Assembly: GCA_948099385.1 (NCBI GenBank)
Contig: CANUEZ040000196.1
Span: forward strand, 4,881,001 to 4,945,000
Length of the DNA stretch: 64,000 bases
Origin: Fasciola hepatica
Taxonomy: Eukaryota > Platyhelminthes > Trematoda > Plagiorchiida > Fasciolidae
Direction of reading: 5' to 3'
Shown: positions 21,950 to 36,926 of the stretch, one piece after another
How the letters are laid out: the number at the start of each line of letters is the position of its first letter
How positions within the stretch are numbered: position 1 is the first letter of the stretch
The notes under the pieces: model-generated
Database searches by the model: none
What the model saw: only the letters and a program-made list of their open reading frames with translations
What the model was told of the DNA's origin: nothing
Position numbers and translations under genes: made by a program

Positions 21950-24900
21950 CCTACACAGCTTCCTTACTATGCATGCAATTGATTAGTAGTACGAGATTAG
22001 ATCAGATTAGATTAGATTTGTATAATATGATTGATCATGCAGCTTGAACGCTCAACTGAGCATTGAAATCCATGGAAGCATTGTACAGCTGTTTCATCCT
22101 CTAAGGGACTCGACTGATCAGCAGTGCACTTCGACCGAGCCCCCACGGGCACTCCAACATCCGGTGAACCATTGTGAATCGAACAACTTAACAACAAAAG
22201 GCTATCCGGGATGGCTCTCAACGATTTCTTCAACATCTACACTACATGATATAGCACCCTTCCCAAACTCGCTTCAAATTTGAATGGTAAGAACCAGCTT
22301 CGCGCACACCGATCGACTCGTATGATGAATGACTTCTCTGTAGGGGCCTAAGTACAACCAACGCATTCACAAATGAACAACCTACACAGCTTCCTTACTA
22401 TGCATGCAATTGATTAGTAGTACGAGATTAGATCAGATCAGATTAGATTTGTATAATATGATTGATCATGCAGCTTGAACGCTCAACTGAGCATTGAAAT
22501 CCATGGAAGCACTGTACAGCTGTTTCATCCTCTAAGGGACTCGACTCATCAGCAGTGCACATCGACCGAGCCCCCACGGGCACTCCAACAACCGGTGAAC
22601 CATTGTGAATCGAACAACTTAACAACACAAGGCTATCCGGGATGGCTATCAACGCTTTGTTCAACATCTACACTACATGATATAGCACCCTTCTAAAACT
22701 CGCTCAAAATTTGAATGGTAAGAATCAGCTTCGCGCACACCGATCGACTCCTATGATGGATGACTTCTCTGTAGGGGCCTAAGTACAACCAACGCATTCC
22801 CAAATGAACAACCTACACAGCTTCCTTACTATGCATGCAATTGATTAGTAGTACGAGATTAGATTGGATTAGATTAGATTTGTATAATATGATTGATCAT
22901 GCAGCTTGAACACTCAACTGAGCATTGAAATCCATGGAAGCACTGTACAGCTGTTTCATCCTCTACGGGACTCGACTCATCAGCAGTGCACATAGACCGA
23001 GCCCCCACGGGCACTCCAACAACCGGTGAACCATTGTGAATCGAACAACTTAACAACACAAGGCTATCCGGGATGGCTCTCAACGCTTTGTTCAACATCT
23101 ACACTACATGATATAGCACCGTTCCCAAACTCTCTTCAAATTTGAATGGTAAGAATCGGCTTCGCGCACACCGATCGACTCCTATGATGGATGACTTCTC
23201 TGTAGGGGCCTAAGTACAACCAACGCATTCCCAAATGAACAACCTACACAGCTTCCTTACTATGCATGCAATTGATTAGTAGTACGAGATTAGATTAGAT
23301 CAGATTAGATTTGTATAATATGATTGATCAAGCAGCTCGAACACTCAACTGAGCATTGGAATCCATGGAAGCATTGTACAGCTGTTTCATCCTCTAGGGG
23401 ACTCGACTCATCAGCAGTGCACATCGACCGAGCCCCCACGGGCACTCCAACAACCGGTGAACCATTGTGAATCGAACAACTTAACAACACAAGGCTATCC
23501 GGGATGGCTCTGAACGCTTTGTTCAACATCTACACTACATGATATAGCACCCTTCCCAAACTCTCTTCAAATTTGAATGGTAAGAATCGGCTTCGCGCAC
23601 ACCGATCGACTCCTATGATGGATGACTTCTCTGTAGGGGCCTAAGTACAACCAACGCATTCCCAAATGAACAACCTACACAGCTTCCTTACTATGCATGC
23701 AATTGATTAGTAGTACGAGATTAGATCAGATTAGATTAGATTTGTATAATATGATTGATCATGCAGCTTGAACGCTCAACTGAGCAGTGAAATCCATGGA
23801 AGCATTGTACAGCTGTTTCATCCTCTAAGGGACTCGACTCATCAGCAGTGCACATCGACCGAGCCCCCACGGGCACTCCAACAACCGGTGAACCATTGTG
23901 AATCGAACAACTCAACAACACCAGACTATCCAGGATGGCTCTCAACGCTTTGTTCAACATCTACACTACATCATATAGCACCCTTCCCAAACTCGCTTCA
24001 AATTTGAATGGTAAGAACCAGCTTCGCGCACACCGATCGACTCCTATGATGGATGACTTCTCTGTAGGGGCCTAAGTACAACCAACGCATTCCCAAATGA
24101 ACAACCTACACAGCTTCCTTACTATGCATGCAATTGATTAGTAGTACGAGATTAGATTAGATTAGATTAGATTTGTATAATATGATTGATCATGCAGCTT
24201 GAACACTCAACTGAGCACTGAAATCCATGGAAGCACTGTACAGCTGTTTCATCCTCTACGGGACTCGACTCATCAGCAGTGCACATCGACCGAGCCCCCA
24301 CGGGCACTCCAACAACCGGTGAACCATTGTGAATCGAACAACTTAACAACACAAGGCTATCCGGGATGGCTATCAACGCTTTGTTCAACATCTACACTAC
24401 ATGATATAGCACCCTTCCCAAACTCGCTTCAAATTTTAATGGTAAGAATCAGCTTCGCGCACACCGATCCACTCCTATGATGGATGACTTCTCTGTAGGG
24501 GCCTAAGTACAACCAACGCATTCCCAAATGAACAACCTACACAGCTTCCTTACTATGCATGCAATTGATTAGTAGTACGAGATTAAATTAAATCAGATTA
24601 GATTTGTATAATATGATTGATCATGCAGCTTGAACGCTCAACTGAGCATTGAAATCCATGGAAGCACTGTACAGCTGTTTCATCCTCTAAGGGACTCGAC
24701 TGATCAGCAGTGCACATCGACCGAGCCCCCACGGGCACTCCAACAACCGGTGAACCATTGTGAATCGAACAACTTAACAACACAAGGCTATCCGGGATGG
24801 CTCTCAACGGTTTGTTAAACATCCACACCACATGATATAGCACCCTTCCCAAACTGGCTTTAAATTTGAATGGTAAGAACCAGCTTCGCGCACACCGATC

Positions 24901-27900
24901 GACTCCTATGATGGATGACTTCTCTGTAGGGGCCTAAGTACAACAAACGCATTCCCAAATGAACAACCTACACAGCTTCCTTACTATGCATGCAATTGAT
25001 TAGTAGTACGAGATTAGATCAGATTAGATTAGATTTGTATAATATGATTGATCATGCAGCTTGAACGCTCAACTGAGCATTGAAATCCATGGAAGCATTG
25101 TACAGCTGTTTCATCCTCTAAGGGACTCGACTGATCAGCAGTGCACTTCGACCGAGCCCCCACGGGCACTCCAACATCCGGTGAACCATTGTGAATCGAA
25201 CAACTTAACAACACAAGGCTATCCGGGATGGCTCTCAACGATTTCTTCAACATCTACACTACATGATATAGCACCCTTCCCAAACTCGCTTCAAATTTGA
25301 ATGGTAAGAACCAGCTTCGCGCACACCGATCGACTCGTATGATGAATGACTTCTCTGTAGGGGCCTAAGTACAACCAACGCATTCACAAATGAACAACCT
25401 ACACAGCTTCCTTACTATGCATGCAATTGATTAGTAGTACGAGATTAGATCAGATCAGATTAGATTTGTATAATATGATTGATCATGCAGCTTGAACGCT
25501 CAACTGAGCATTGAAATCCATGGAAGCACTGTACAGCTGTTTCATCCTCTAAGGGACTCGACTCATCAGCAGTGCACATCGACCGAGCCCCCACGGGCAC
25601 TCCAACAACCGGTGAACCATTGTGAATCGAACAACTTAACAACACAAGGCTATCCGGGATGGCTATCAACGCTTTGTTCAACATCTACACTACATGATAT
25701 AGCACCCTTCTAAAACTCGCTCAAAATTTGAATGGTAAGAATCAGCTTCGCGCACACCGATCGACTCCTATGATGGATGACTTCTCTGTAGGGGCCTAAG
25801 TACAACCAACGCATTCCCAAATGAACAACCTACACAGCTTCCTTACTATGCATGCAATTGATTAGTAGTACGAGATTAGATCAGATTAGATTAGATTTGT
25901 ATAATATGATTGATCATGCAGCTTGAACACTCAACTGAGCATTGAAATCCATGGAAGCACTGTACAGCTGTTTCATCCTCTACGGGACTCGACTCATCAG
26001 CAGTGCACATAGACCGAGCCCCCACGGGCACTCCAACAACCGGTGAACCATTGTGAATCGAACAACTTAACAACACAAGGCTATCCGGGATGGCTCTCAA
26101 CGCTTTGTTCAACATCTACACTACATGATATAGCACCGTTCCCAAACTCTCTTCAAATTTGAATGGTAAGAATCGGCTTCGCGCACACCGATCGACTCCT
26201 ATGATGGATGACTTCTCTGTAGGGGCCTAAGTACAACCAACGCATTCCCAAATGAACAACCTACACAGCTTCCTTACTATGCATGCAATTGATTAGTAGT
26301 ACGAGATTAGATTAGATCAGATTAGATTTGTATAATATGATTGATCAAGCAGCTCGAACACTCAACTGAGCATTGGAATCCATGGAAGCATTGTACAGCT
26401 GTTTCATCCTCTAGGGGACTCGACTCATCAGCAGTGCACATCGACCGAGCCCCCACGGGCACTCCAACAACCGGTGAACCATTGTGAATCGAACAACTTA
26501 ACAACACAAGGCTATCCGGGATGGCTATCAACGCTTTGTTCAACATCTACACTACATGATATAGCACCCTTCCCAAACTCTCTTCAAATTTGAATGGTAA
26601 GAATCGGCTTCGCGCACACCGATCGACTCCTATGATGGATGACTTCTCTGTAGGGGCCTAAGTACAACCAACGCATTCCCAAATGAACAACCTACACAGC
26701 TTCCTTACTATGCATGCAATTGATTAGTAGTACGAGATTAGATCAGATTAGATTAGATTTGTATAATATGATTGATCATGCAGCTTGAACGCTCAACTGA
26801 GCAGTGAAATCCATGGAAGCATTGTACAGCTGTTTCATCCTCTAAGGGACTCGACTCATCAGCAGTGCACATCGACCGAGCCCCCACGGGCACTCCAACA
26901 ACCGGTGAACCATTGTGAATCGAACAACTCAACAACACCAGACTATCCAGGATGGCTCTCAACGCTTTGTTCAACATCTACACTACATCATATAGCACCC
27001 TTCCCAAACTCGCTTCAAATTTGAATGGTAAGAACCAGCTTCGCGCACACCGATCGACTCCTATGATGGATGACTTCTCTGTAGGGGCCTAAGTACAACC
27101 AACGCATTCCCAAATGAACAACCTACACAGCTTCCTTACTATGCATGCAATTGATTAGTAGTACGAGATTAGATTAGATTAGATTAGATTTGTATAATAT
27201 GATTGATCATGCAGCTTGAACACTCAACTGAGCACTGAAATCCATGGAAGCACTGTACAGCTGTTTCATCCTCTACGGGACTCGACTCATCAGCAGTGCA
27301 CATCGACCGAGCCCCCACGGGCACTCCAACAACCGGTGAACCATTGTGAATCGAACAACTTAACAACACAAGGCTATCCGGGATGGCTATCAACGCTTTG
27401 TTCAACATCTACACTACATGATATAGCACCCTTCCCAAACTCGCTTCAAATTTTAATGGTAAGAATCAGCTTCGCGCACACCGATCCACTCCTATGATGG
27501 ATGACTTCTCTGTAGGGGCCTAAGTACAACCAACGCATTCCCAAATGAACAACCTACACAGCTTCCTTACTATGCATGCAATTGATTAGTAGTACGAGAT
27601 TAGATCAGATCAGATTAGATTTGTATAATATGATTGATCATGCAGCTTGAACGCTCAACTGAGCATTGAAATCCATGGAAGCACTGTACAGCTGTTTCAT
27701 CCTCTAAGGGACTCGACTGATCAGCAGTGCACATCGACCGAGCCCCCACGGGCACTCCAACAACCGGTGAACCATTGTGAATCGAACAACTCAACAACAC
27801 AAGGCTATCCGGGATGGCTCTCAACGGTTTGTTAAACATCCACACCACATGATATAGCACCCTTCCCAAACTGGCTTTAAATTTGAATGGTAAGAACCAG

Positions 27901-27983
27901 CTTCGCGCACACCGATCGACTCCTATGATGGATGACTTCTCTGTAGGGGCCTAAGTACAACAAACGCATTCCCAAATGAACAA
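21950..27983. repeat. 3017-bp higher-order repeat (7 x 431), two copies
   Basis: Copy 1 is about 21950-24966 and copy 2 about 24967-27983, with similarity running to about 28100. Shared private markers include caacgatttcttc, cccttctaaaactcgctcaaaatt, gatcaagcagctcg, acaccagactatccagg and ggtttgttaaacatccacacc. Differences include the tract alleles at 22862/25879 and 24582/27599 and ctctgaac/ctatcaac at 23505/26522. Intact ribozymes start at 22509, 22940, 24233, 25526, 25957 and 27250. Those with only a stem I mismatch (G1.3A) start at 23371, 23802, 26388 and 26819. G8C copies start at 22078, 24664, 25095 and 27681. Confidence 0.9.
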
Positions 27984-30900
27984 CCTACACAGCTTCCTTA
28001 CTATGCATGCAATTGATTAGTAGTACGAGATTAGATCAGATTAGATTAGATTTGTATAATATGATTGATCATGCAGCTTGAACGCTCAACTGAGCATTGA
28101 AATCCATGGAAGCACTGTACAGCTGTTTCATCCTCTAAGGGACTCGACTCATCAGCAGTGCACATCGACCGAGCCCCCACGGGCACTCCAACAACCGGTG
28201 AACCATTGTGAATCGAACAACTCAACAACACAAGGCTATCCGGGATGGCTCTCAACGCTTTGTTCAACATCTACACTACATGATATAGCACCCGTCCCAA
28301 ACTCGCTTCAAATTTGAATGGTAAGAACCAGCTTCGCGCACACCGATCGACTCCTATGATGGATGACTTCTCTGTAGGGGCCTAAGTACAACCAACGCAT
28401 TCACAAATGAACAACCTGAACAGCTTCCTTACTATGCATGCAATTGATTAGTAGTACGAGATTAGATCAGATCAGATTAGATTTGTATAATATGATTGAT
28501 CATGCAGCTTGAACGCTCAACTGAGCATTGAAATCCATGGAAGCACTGTACAGCTGTTTCATCCTCTAAGGGACTCGACTCATCAGCAGTGCACATCGAC
28601 CGAGCCCCCACGGGCACTCCAACAACTGGTGAACCATTGTGAATCGAACAACTTAACAACACAAGGCTATCCGGGATGGCTCTCAACGCTTTGTTCAACA
28701 TCTACACTACATGATATAGCACCGTTCCCAAACTCGCTTTAAATTTGAATGGTAAGAACCAGCTTCGCGCACACCGATCGACTCCTATGATGGATGACTT
28801 CTCTGTAGGGGCCTGAGTACAACCAACGCATTCCCAAATGAACAACCTACACAGCTTCCTTACTATGCATGCAATTGATTAGTAGTACGAGATTAGATTG
28901 GATTAGATTAGATTTGTATAATATGATTGATCATGCAGCTTGAACACTCAACTGAGCATTGAAATCCATGGAAGCACTGTACAGCTGTTTCATCCTCTAC
29001 GGGACTCGACTCATCAGCAGTGCACATAGACCGAGCCCCCACGGGCACTCCAACAACCGGTGAACCATTGTGAATCGAACAACTTAACAACACAAGGCTA
29101 TCCGGGATGGCTCTCAACGCTTTGTTCAACATCTACACTACATGATATAGCACCCTTCCCAAACTCGCTTCAAATTTGAATGGTAAGAACCAGCTTCGCG
29201 CACACCGATCGACTCCTATGATGGATGACTTCTCTGTAGGGGCCTAAGTACAACCAACGCATTCCCAAATGAACAACCTACACAGCTTCCTTACTATGCA
29301 TGCAATTGATTAGTAGTACGAGATTAGATCAGATTAGATTAGATTTGTAAAATATGATAGATCTTGCAGCTTGAACGCTCAACTGAGCATTGAAATCCAT
29401 GGAAGCACTGCACAGCTGTTTCATCCTCTAAGGGACTCGACTCATCAGCAGTGCACATAGACCGAGCCCCCACGGGCACTCCAACAACCGGTGAACCATT
29501 GTGAATCGAACAACTCAACAACACAAGACTATCCGGGATGGATATCAACGCTTTGTTCAACATCTACACTACATGATATAGCACCCTTCCCAAACTCGCT
29601 TCAAATTTGAATGGTAATAACCAGCTTCGCGCACACCGATCCACTCCTATGATGGATGACTTCTCTGTAGGGGCCTAAGTACAACCAACGCATTCCCAAA
29701 TGAACAACCTACACAGCTTCCTTACTATGCATGCAAGTGATTAGTAGTACGAGATTAGATTAGATTAGATTAGATTTGTATAATATGATTGATCATGCAG
29801 CTGGAACGCTCAACTGAGCATTGAAATCCATGGAAGCACTGCACAGCTGTTTCATCCTCTAAGGGACTCGACTCATTAGCAGTGCACATCGACCGAGCCC
29901 CCACGGGCACTCCAACAACCGGTGAACCATTGTGAATCGAACAACTTAACAACACAAGGCTATCCGGGATGGCTCTCAACGCTTTGTTCAACATCTACAC
30001 TACATGATATAGCACCCTTCCCAAAACTCGCTTCAAATTTGAATGGTAAGAACCAGCTTCGCGCACACCGATCGACTCCTATGATGGATGACTTCTCTGT
30101 AGGGGCCTAAGTACAACCAACGCATTCCCAAATGAACAACCTACACAGCTTCCTTACTATGCATGCAATTGATTAGTAGTACGAGATTAGATCAGATTAG
30201 ATTAGATTTGTATAATATGATTGATCATGCAGCTTGAACGCTCAACTGAGCATTGAAATCCATGGAAGCACTGCACAGCTGTTTCATCCTCTAAGGGACT
30301 CCACTCATCAGCAGTGCACATCGACCGAGCCCCCACGGGCACTCCAACAACCGTTGAACCATTGTGAATCGAACAACTTAACAACACAAGGCTATCCGGG
30401 ATGGCTCTCAACGCTTTGTTCAATATCTACACTACATGATAAAGCACCGTTCCCGAACTCGCTTCAAATTTGAATGGTAAGAACCAGCTTCGCGCACACC
30501 GATCGACTCCAATGATGGATGACTTCTCTGTAGGGGCCTAAATACAACCAACGCATTCACAAATGAAAAACCTACACAGCTTCCTTACTATGCATGCAAT
30601 TGATAAGTATTACGAGATTAGATTAGATTAGATTAGATTTGTATAATATGATTGGTCATGCAGCTGGAACGCTCAACTGAGCATTGAAATCCATGGAAGC
30701 ACTGCACAGCTGTTTCATCCTCTAAGGGACTCGACTCATTAGCAGTGCACATCGACCGAGCCCCCACGGGCACTCCAACAACCGGTGAACCATTGTGAAT
30801 CGAACAACTTAACAACACAAGGCTATCCGGGATGGCTCTCAACGCTTTGTTCAACATCTACACTAGATGATATAGCACCCTTCCCAAACTCGCTTCAAAT

Positions 30901-33111
30901 TTGAATGGTAAGAACCAGCTTCGCGCACACCGATTGACTCCTATGATGGATGACTTCTCTGTAGGGGCCTAAGTACAACCAACGCATTCCCAAATGAACA
31001 ACCTACACAGCTTCCTTACTATGCATGCAATTGATTAGTAGTACGAGATTAGATTAGATTAGATTAGATTTGTATAATATGATTGATCATGCAGCTTGAA
31101 CGCTCAACTGAGCATTGAAATCCATGGAAGCACTGTACAGCTGTTTTATCCTCTAAGGGACTCGACTCATCAGCAGTGCACATAGACCGAGCCCCCACGG
31201 GCACTCCAACAACCGGTGAACCATTCTGAATCGAACAACTTAACAACACAAGGCTATCCGGGATGGCTATCAACGCTTTGTTCAACATCTACACTACATG
31301 ATATAGCACCCTTCCCAAACTCGCTTCAAATTTGAATGGTAAGAACCAGCTTCGCGCACACCGATCGACTCCTATGATGGATGACTTCTCTGTAGGGGCC
31401 TAAGTACAACCAACGCATTCCCAAATGAAAAACCTACACAGCTTCCTTACTATGCATGCAATTGATTAGTAGTACGAGATTAGATTAGATCAGATTAGAT
31501 TTGTATAATATGATTGATCAATGCAGCTTGAACGCTCAACTGAGCATTGAAATCCATGGAAGCACTGTACAGCTGTTTCATCCTCTAAGGGACTCGACTC
31601 ATCAGCAGTGCACATCGACCGAGCAACCACGGGCACTCCAACAACCGGTGAACCATTGTGAATCGAACAACTTAACAACACAAGGCTATCCGGGATGGCT
31701 CTCAACGCTTTGTTCAATATCTACACTACATGATAAAGCACCGTTCCCAAACTCGCTTCAAATTTGAATAGTAAGAACCAGCTTCGCGCACACCGATCGA
31801 CTCGTATGATGGATGACTTCTCTGTAGGGGCCTAAGTACAACCAACGCATTCACGAATGAACAACCTACACAGCTTCCTTACTATGCATGCAATTGATAA
31901 GTAGTACGAGATTAGATCAGATTAGATTAGATTTGTATAATATGATTGATCAATGCAGCTTGAACGCTCAACTGAGCATTGAAATCCATGGAAGCACTGT
32001 ACAGCTGTTTCATCCTCTAAGGGACTCGACTCATCAGCAGTGCACACCGACCGAGCCCCCACGGGCACTCCAACAACCGGTGAACCATTGTGAATCGAAC
32101 AACTTACCAAAACAAGGCTATCCGGGATGGCTATCAACGCTTTGTTCAACATATACACTACATGATATAGCACCGTTCCCAAACTCGCTTCAAATTTGAA
32201 TGGTAACAACCAGCTTCGCGCACACCGATCGACTCCTATGATGGATGACTTCTCTGTAGGGGCCTAAGTACAACCAACGCATTCCCAAATGAACAACCTA
32301 CACAGCTTCCTTACTATGCATGCAATTGATTAGTAGTACGAGATTAGATCAGATTAGATTAGATTAGATTTGTATAATATGATTGATCATGCAGCTTGAA
32401 CGCTCAACTGAGCATTGAAATCCATGGAAGCACTGTACAGCTGTTTCATCCTCTAGGGGACTCGACTCATCAGCAGTGCACATCGACCGAGCCCCCACGG
32501 GCACTCCAACAACTGGTGAACCATTGTGAATCGAACAACCTAACAACACAAGGCTATCCGGGATGGCTCTCAACGCTTTGTTCAACATCTACACTACATG
32601 ATATAGCACCCTTCCCAAACTCGCTTCAAATTTGAATAGTAAGAACCAGCTTCGCGCACACCGATCGACTCCTATGATGGATGACTTCTCTGTAGGGGCC
32701 TAAGTACAACCAACGCATTCCCAAATGAACAACCTACACAGCTTCCTTACTATGCATGCAATTGATTAGTAGTACGAGATTAGATCAGATTAGATTAGAT
32801 ATGTATAATATGATTGATCATGCAGCTTGAACGCTCAACTGAGCATTGAAATCCATGGAAGCACTGTACAGCTGTTTCATCCTCTAAGGGACTCGACTCA
32901 TCAGCAGTGCACATCGACCGAGCAACCACGGACACTCCAACAACTGGTGAACCATTGTGAATCGAACAACTTAACAACACAAGTCTATCCGGGATTGGAT
33001 ATCAAAGCTTTGTTCAACATCTACACTATATCATTTATAGCACCCTTCCCAAACTCGCTTCAAATTTGAATGGTAACAACCAGCTTCGCGCACACCGATC
33101 GACTCCTATGA
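27984..33111. repeat. Mosaic region with a cluster of cleavage-site mutants
   Basis: Monomers of several subtypes with no long duplication that I resolved. Intact ribozymes start at 28112, 28543, 28974, 31562, 31994, 32430 and 32861. Four consecutive monomers have the H17G cleavage-site change (starts 29405, 29836, 30268, 30699). Two of them, 29836 and 30699, also carry G5A (CUAAUGA). The copy at 31130 is G12A. Two monomers near 31517 and 31950 have an extra A before gcagc. Confidence 0.8.
32988..33045. repeat. Long-spacer monomer subtype (+3 bp, EcoRV and HindIII sites)
   Basis: The usual gggatggctctcaacgc is replaced by gggattggatatcaaagc, and acactacatgatatagc by a form two bases longer. 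This creates GATATC and AAGCTT, absent from ordinary monomers. The same block occurs near 34291, 35161, 36463, 38197 and 43389. Its ribozymes are intact. Confidence 0.85.
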
Positions 33112-36100
33112 TGGATGACTTCTCTGTAGGGGCCTAAGCACAACCAACGCATTCCCAAATGAACAACCTACACAGCTTCCTTACTATGCATGCAATTGAT
33201 TAGTAGTACGAGATTAGATTAGATTAGATTAGATTAGATTTGTATAATATGATTGATCATGCAGCTTGAACGCTCAACTGAGCATTGAAATCCATGGAAG
33301 CACTGTACAGCTGTTTCATCCTCTAGGGGACTCGACTCATCAGCAGTGCACATCGACCGAGCCCCCACGGGCACTCCAACAACTGGTGAACCATTGTGAA
33401 TCGAACAACTTAACAACACAAGGCTATCCGGGATGGCTCTCAACGCTTTGTTCAACATCTACACTACATGATATAGCACCCTTCCCAAACTCGCTTCAAA
33501 TTTGAATGGTAAGAACCAGCTTCGCGCACACCGATCGACTCCTATGATGGATGACTTCTCTGTAGGGGCCTAAGTACAACCAACGCATTCCCAAATGAAC
33601 AACCTACACAGCTTCCTTACTATGCATGCAATTGATTAGTAGTACGAGATTAGATCAGATTAGATTAGATTTGTATAATATGATTGATCATGCAGCTTGA
33701 ACGCTCAACTGAGCATTGAAATCCATGGAAGCACTGTGCAGCTGTTTCATCCTCTGAGGGACTCGACTCATCAGCAGTGCACATCGACCGAGCCCCCACG
33801 GGCACTCCAACAACCGGTGAACCATTCTGAATCGAACAACTTACCAACACAAGGCTATCCGGGATGGCTCTCAACGCTTTGTTCAACATCTACACTACAT
33901 GATATAGCACCGTTCCCAAACTCGCTTCAAATTTGAATAGTAAGAACCAGCTTCGCGCACACCGATCGACTCCTATGATGGATGACTTCTCTGTAGGGGC
34001 CTAAGTACAACCAACGCATTCCCAAATGAACAACCTACACAGCTTCCTTACTATGCATGCAATTGATTAGTAGTACGAGACTAGATTAGATCAGATTAGA
34101 TTTGTATAATATGATTGATCATGCAGCTTGAACGCTCAACTGAGCATTGAAATCCATGGAAGCACTGTACAGCTGTTTCATCCTCTAAGGGACTCGACTC
34201 ATCAGCAGTGCACATCGACCGAGCAACCACGGACACTCCAACAACTGGTGAACCATTGTGAATCGAACAACTTAACAACACAAGTCTATCCGGGATTGGA
34301 TATCAAAGCTTTGTTCAACATCTACACTATATCATATATAGCACCCTTCCCAAACTCGCTTCAAATTTGAATGGTAACAACCAGCTTCGCGCACACCGAT
34401 CGACTCGTATGATGGATGACTTCTCTGTAGGGGCCTAAGTACAACCAACGCATTCCCAAATGAACAACCTACACAGCTTCCTTACTATGCATGCAATTGA
34501 TTAGTAGTACGAGATTAGATCAGATTAGATTAGATTTGTATAATATGATTGATCATGCAGCTTGAACGCTCAACTGAGCATTGAAATCCATGGAAGCACT
34601 GTACAGCTGTTTCATCCTCTAAGGGACTCGACTCATCAGCAGTGCACATCGACCGAGCCCCCACGGGCACTCCAACAACCGGTGAAGCATTGTGAATTGA
34701 ACAACTTAACAACACAAGGCTATCCGGGATGGCTCTCAACGCTTTGTTCAACATCTACACTACATGATATAGCACCCTTCCCAAACTGGCTTCAAATTTG
34801 AATGGTAACAACCAGCTTCGCGCACACCGATCCACTCCTATGATGGATGACTTCTCTGTAGGGGCCTAAGTACAACCAACGCATTCCCAAATGAACAACC
34901 TACACAGCTTCCTTACTATGCATGCAATTGATTAGTAGTACGAGATTAGATTAGATTAGATTAGATTAGATTTGTATAATATGATTGATCATGCAGCTTG
35001 AACGCTCAACTGAGCATTGAAATCCATGGAAGCACTGTACAGCTGTTTCATCCTCTAAGGGACTCGACTCATCAGCAGTGCACATCGACCGAGCCCCCAC
35101 GGGCACTCCAACAACTGGTGAACCATTGTGAATCGAACAACTTAACAACACAAGTCTATCCGGGATTGGATATCAAAGCTTTGTTCAACATCTACACTAT
35201 ATCATTTATAGCACCCTTCCCAAACTCGCTTCAAATTTGAATGGTAACAACCAGCTTCGCGCACACCGATCGACTCGTATGATGGATGACTTCTCTGTAG
35301 GGGCCTAAGCACAACCAACGCATTCCCAAATGAACAACCTACACAGCTTCCTTACTATGCATGCAATTGATTAGTAGTACGAGATTAGATTAGATTAGAT
35401 TAGATTAGATTTGTATAATATGATTGATCATGCAGCTTGAACGCTCAACTGAGCATTGAAATCCATGGAAGCACTGTACCGCTGTTTCATCCTCTAGGGG
35501 ACTCGACTCATCAGCAGTGCACATCGACCGAGCGCCCACGGGCACTCCAACAACTGGTGAACCATTGTGAATCGAACAACTTAACAACACAAGGCTATCC
35601 GGGATGGCTCTCAACGCTTTGTTCAACATCTACACTACATGATATAGCACCGTTCCCAAACTCGCTTCAAATTTGAATGGTAAGAACCAGCTTCGCGCAC
35701 ACCGATCGACTCCTATGATGGATGACTTCTCTGTAGGGGCCTAAGTACAACCAACGCATTCCCAAATGAACAACCTACACAGCTTCCTTACTATGCATGC
35801 AATTGATTAGTAGTACGAGATTAGATCAGATTAGATTAGATTTGTATAATATGATTGATCATGCAGCTTGAACGCTCAACTGAGCATTGAAATCCATGGA
35901 AGCACTGTGCAGCTGTTTCATCCTCTAAGGGACTCGACTCATCAGCAGTGCACATCGACCGAGCCCCCACGGGCACTCCAACAACCGGTGAACCATTCTG
36001 AATCGAACAACTTACCAACACAAGGCTATCCGGGATGGCTCTCAACGCTTTGTTCAACATCTACACTACATGATATAGCACCGTTCCCAAACTCGCTTCA

Positions 36101-36926
36101 AATTTGAATAGTAAGAACCAGCTTCGCGCACACCGATCGACTCCTATGATGGATGACTTCTCTGTAGGGGCCTAAGTACAACCAACGCATTCCCAAATGA
36201 ACAACCTACACAGCTTCCTTACTATGCATGCAATTGATTAGTAGTACGAGACTAGATTAGATCAGATTAGATTTGTATAATATGATTGATCATGCAGCTT
36301 GAACGCTCAACTGAGCATTGAAATCCATGGAAGCACTGTACAGCTGTTTCATCCTCTAAGGGACTCGACTCATCAGCAGTGCACATCGACCGAGCAACCA
36401 CGGACACTCCAACAACTGGTGAACCATTGTGAATCGAACAACTTAACAACACAAGTCTATCCGGGATTGGATATCAAAGCTTTGTTCAACATCTACACTA
36501 TATCATATATAGCACCCTTCCCAAACTCGCTTCAAATTTGAATGGTAACAACCAGCTTCGCGCACACCGATCGACTCGTATGATGGATGACTTCTCTGTA
36601 GGGGCCTGAGTACAACCAACGCATTCCCAAATGAACAACCTACACAGCTTCCTTACTATGCATGCAATTGATTAGTAGTACGAGATTAGATCAGATTAGA
36701 TTGGATTTGTATAATATGATTGATCATGCAGCTTGAACGCTCAACTGAGCATTGAAATCCATGGAAGCACTGTACAGCTGTTTCATCCTCTAAGGGACTC
36801 GACTCATCAGCAGTGCACATCGACCGAGCCCCCACGGGCACTCCAACAACCGGTGAAGCATTGTGAATTGAACAACTTAACAACACAAGGCTATCCGGGA
36901 TGGCTCTCAACGCTTTGTTCAACATC
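33112..36926. repeat. 2171-bp higher-order repeat (five monomers), one full and one partial copy
   Basis: Copy 1 is about 33112-35282. Copy 2 is about 35283-36926, breaking where acatctaaactacatcatatatagc replaces the usual form. Shared markers are ctaagcacaacc, the U16.1C ribozymes (33731/35902) and the long-spacer subtype (34162/36333). Copies differ by several substitutions, so this event is older than the 3457-bp one. Intact ribozymes start at 33300, 34162, 34596, 35032, 36333 and 36767. The copy at 35471 has one stem III mismatch (plus strand taccgctg). Confidence 0.82.
33731..33780 (-). pseudogene. Hammerhead relic, U16.1C
   Basis: The plus strand reads gcactgtgcagctg. The residue before the cleavage position is C instead of U, which breaks the A15.1-U16.1 pair and the UH cleavage rule. 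The same lesion starts at 35902, its partner in the 2171-bp duplication, so the mutation predates that duplication. Confidence 0.72.

Larger units (their letters stand above)
19012..22196. repeat. 1589-bp higher-order repeat, two copies, each with a 135-bp-deleted monomer
   Basis: Copy 1 is about 19012-20600 and copy 2 about 20601-22189, with identity ending at 22196. 1589 equals four monomers minus 135 bp. I found only a few differences between copies (for example cattccc/cattcac at 19635/21224, gatt/gata near 19665/21254, and bases near 20053/21642). Intact ribozymes start at 19331 and 20920. Broken ones (G8C) start at 19762, 20489, 21351 and 22078. Confidence 0.88.
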
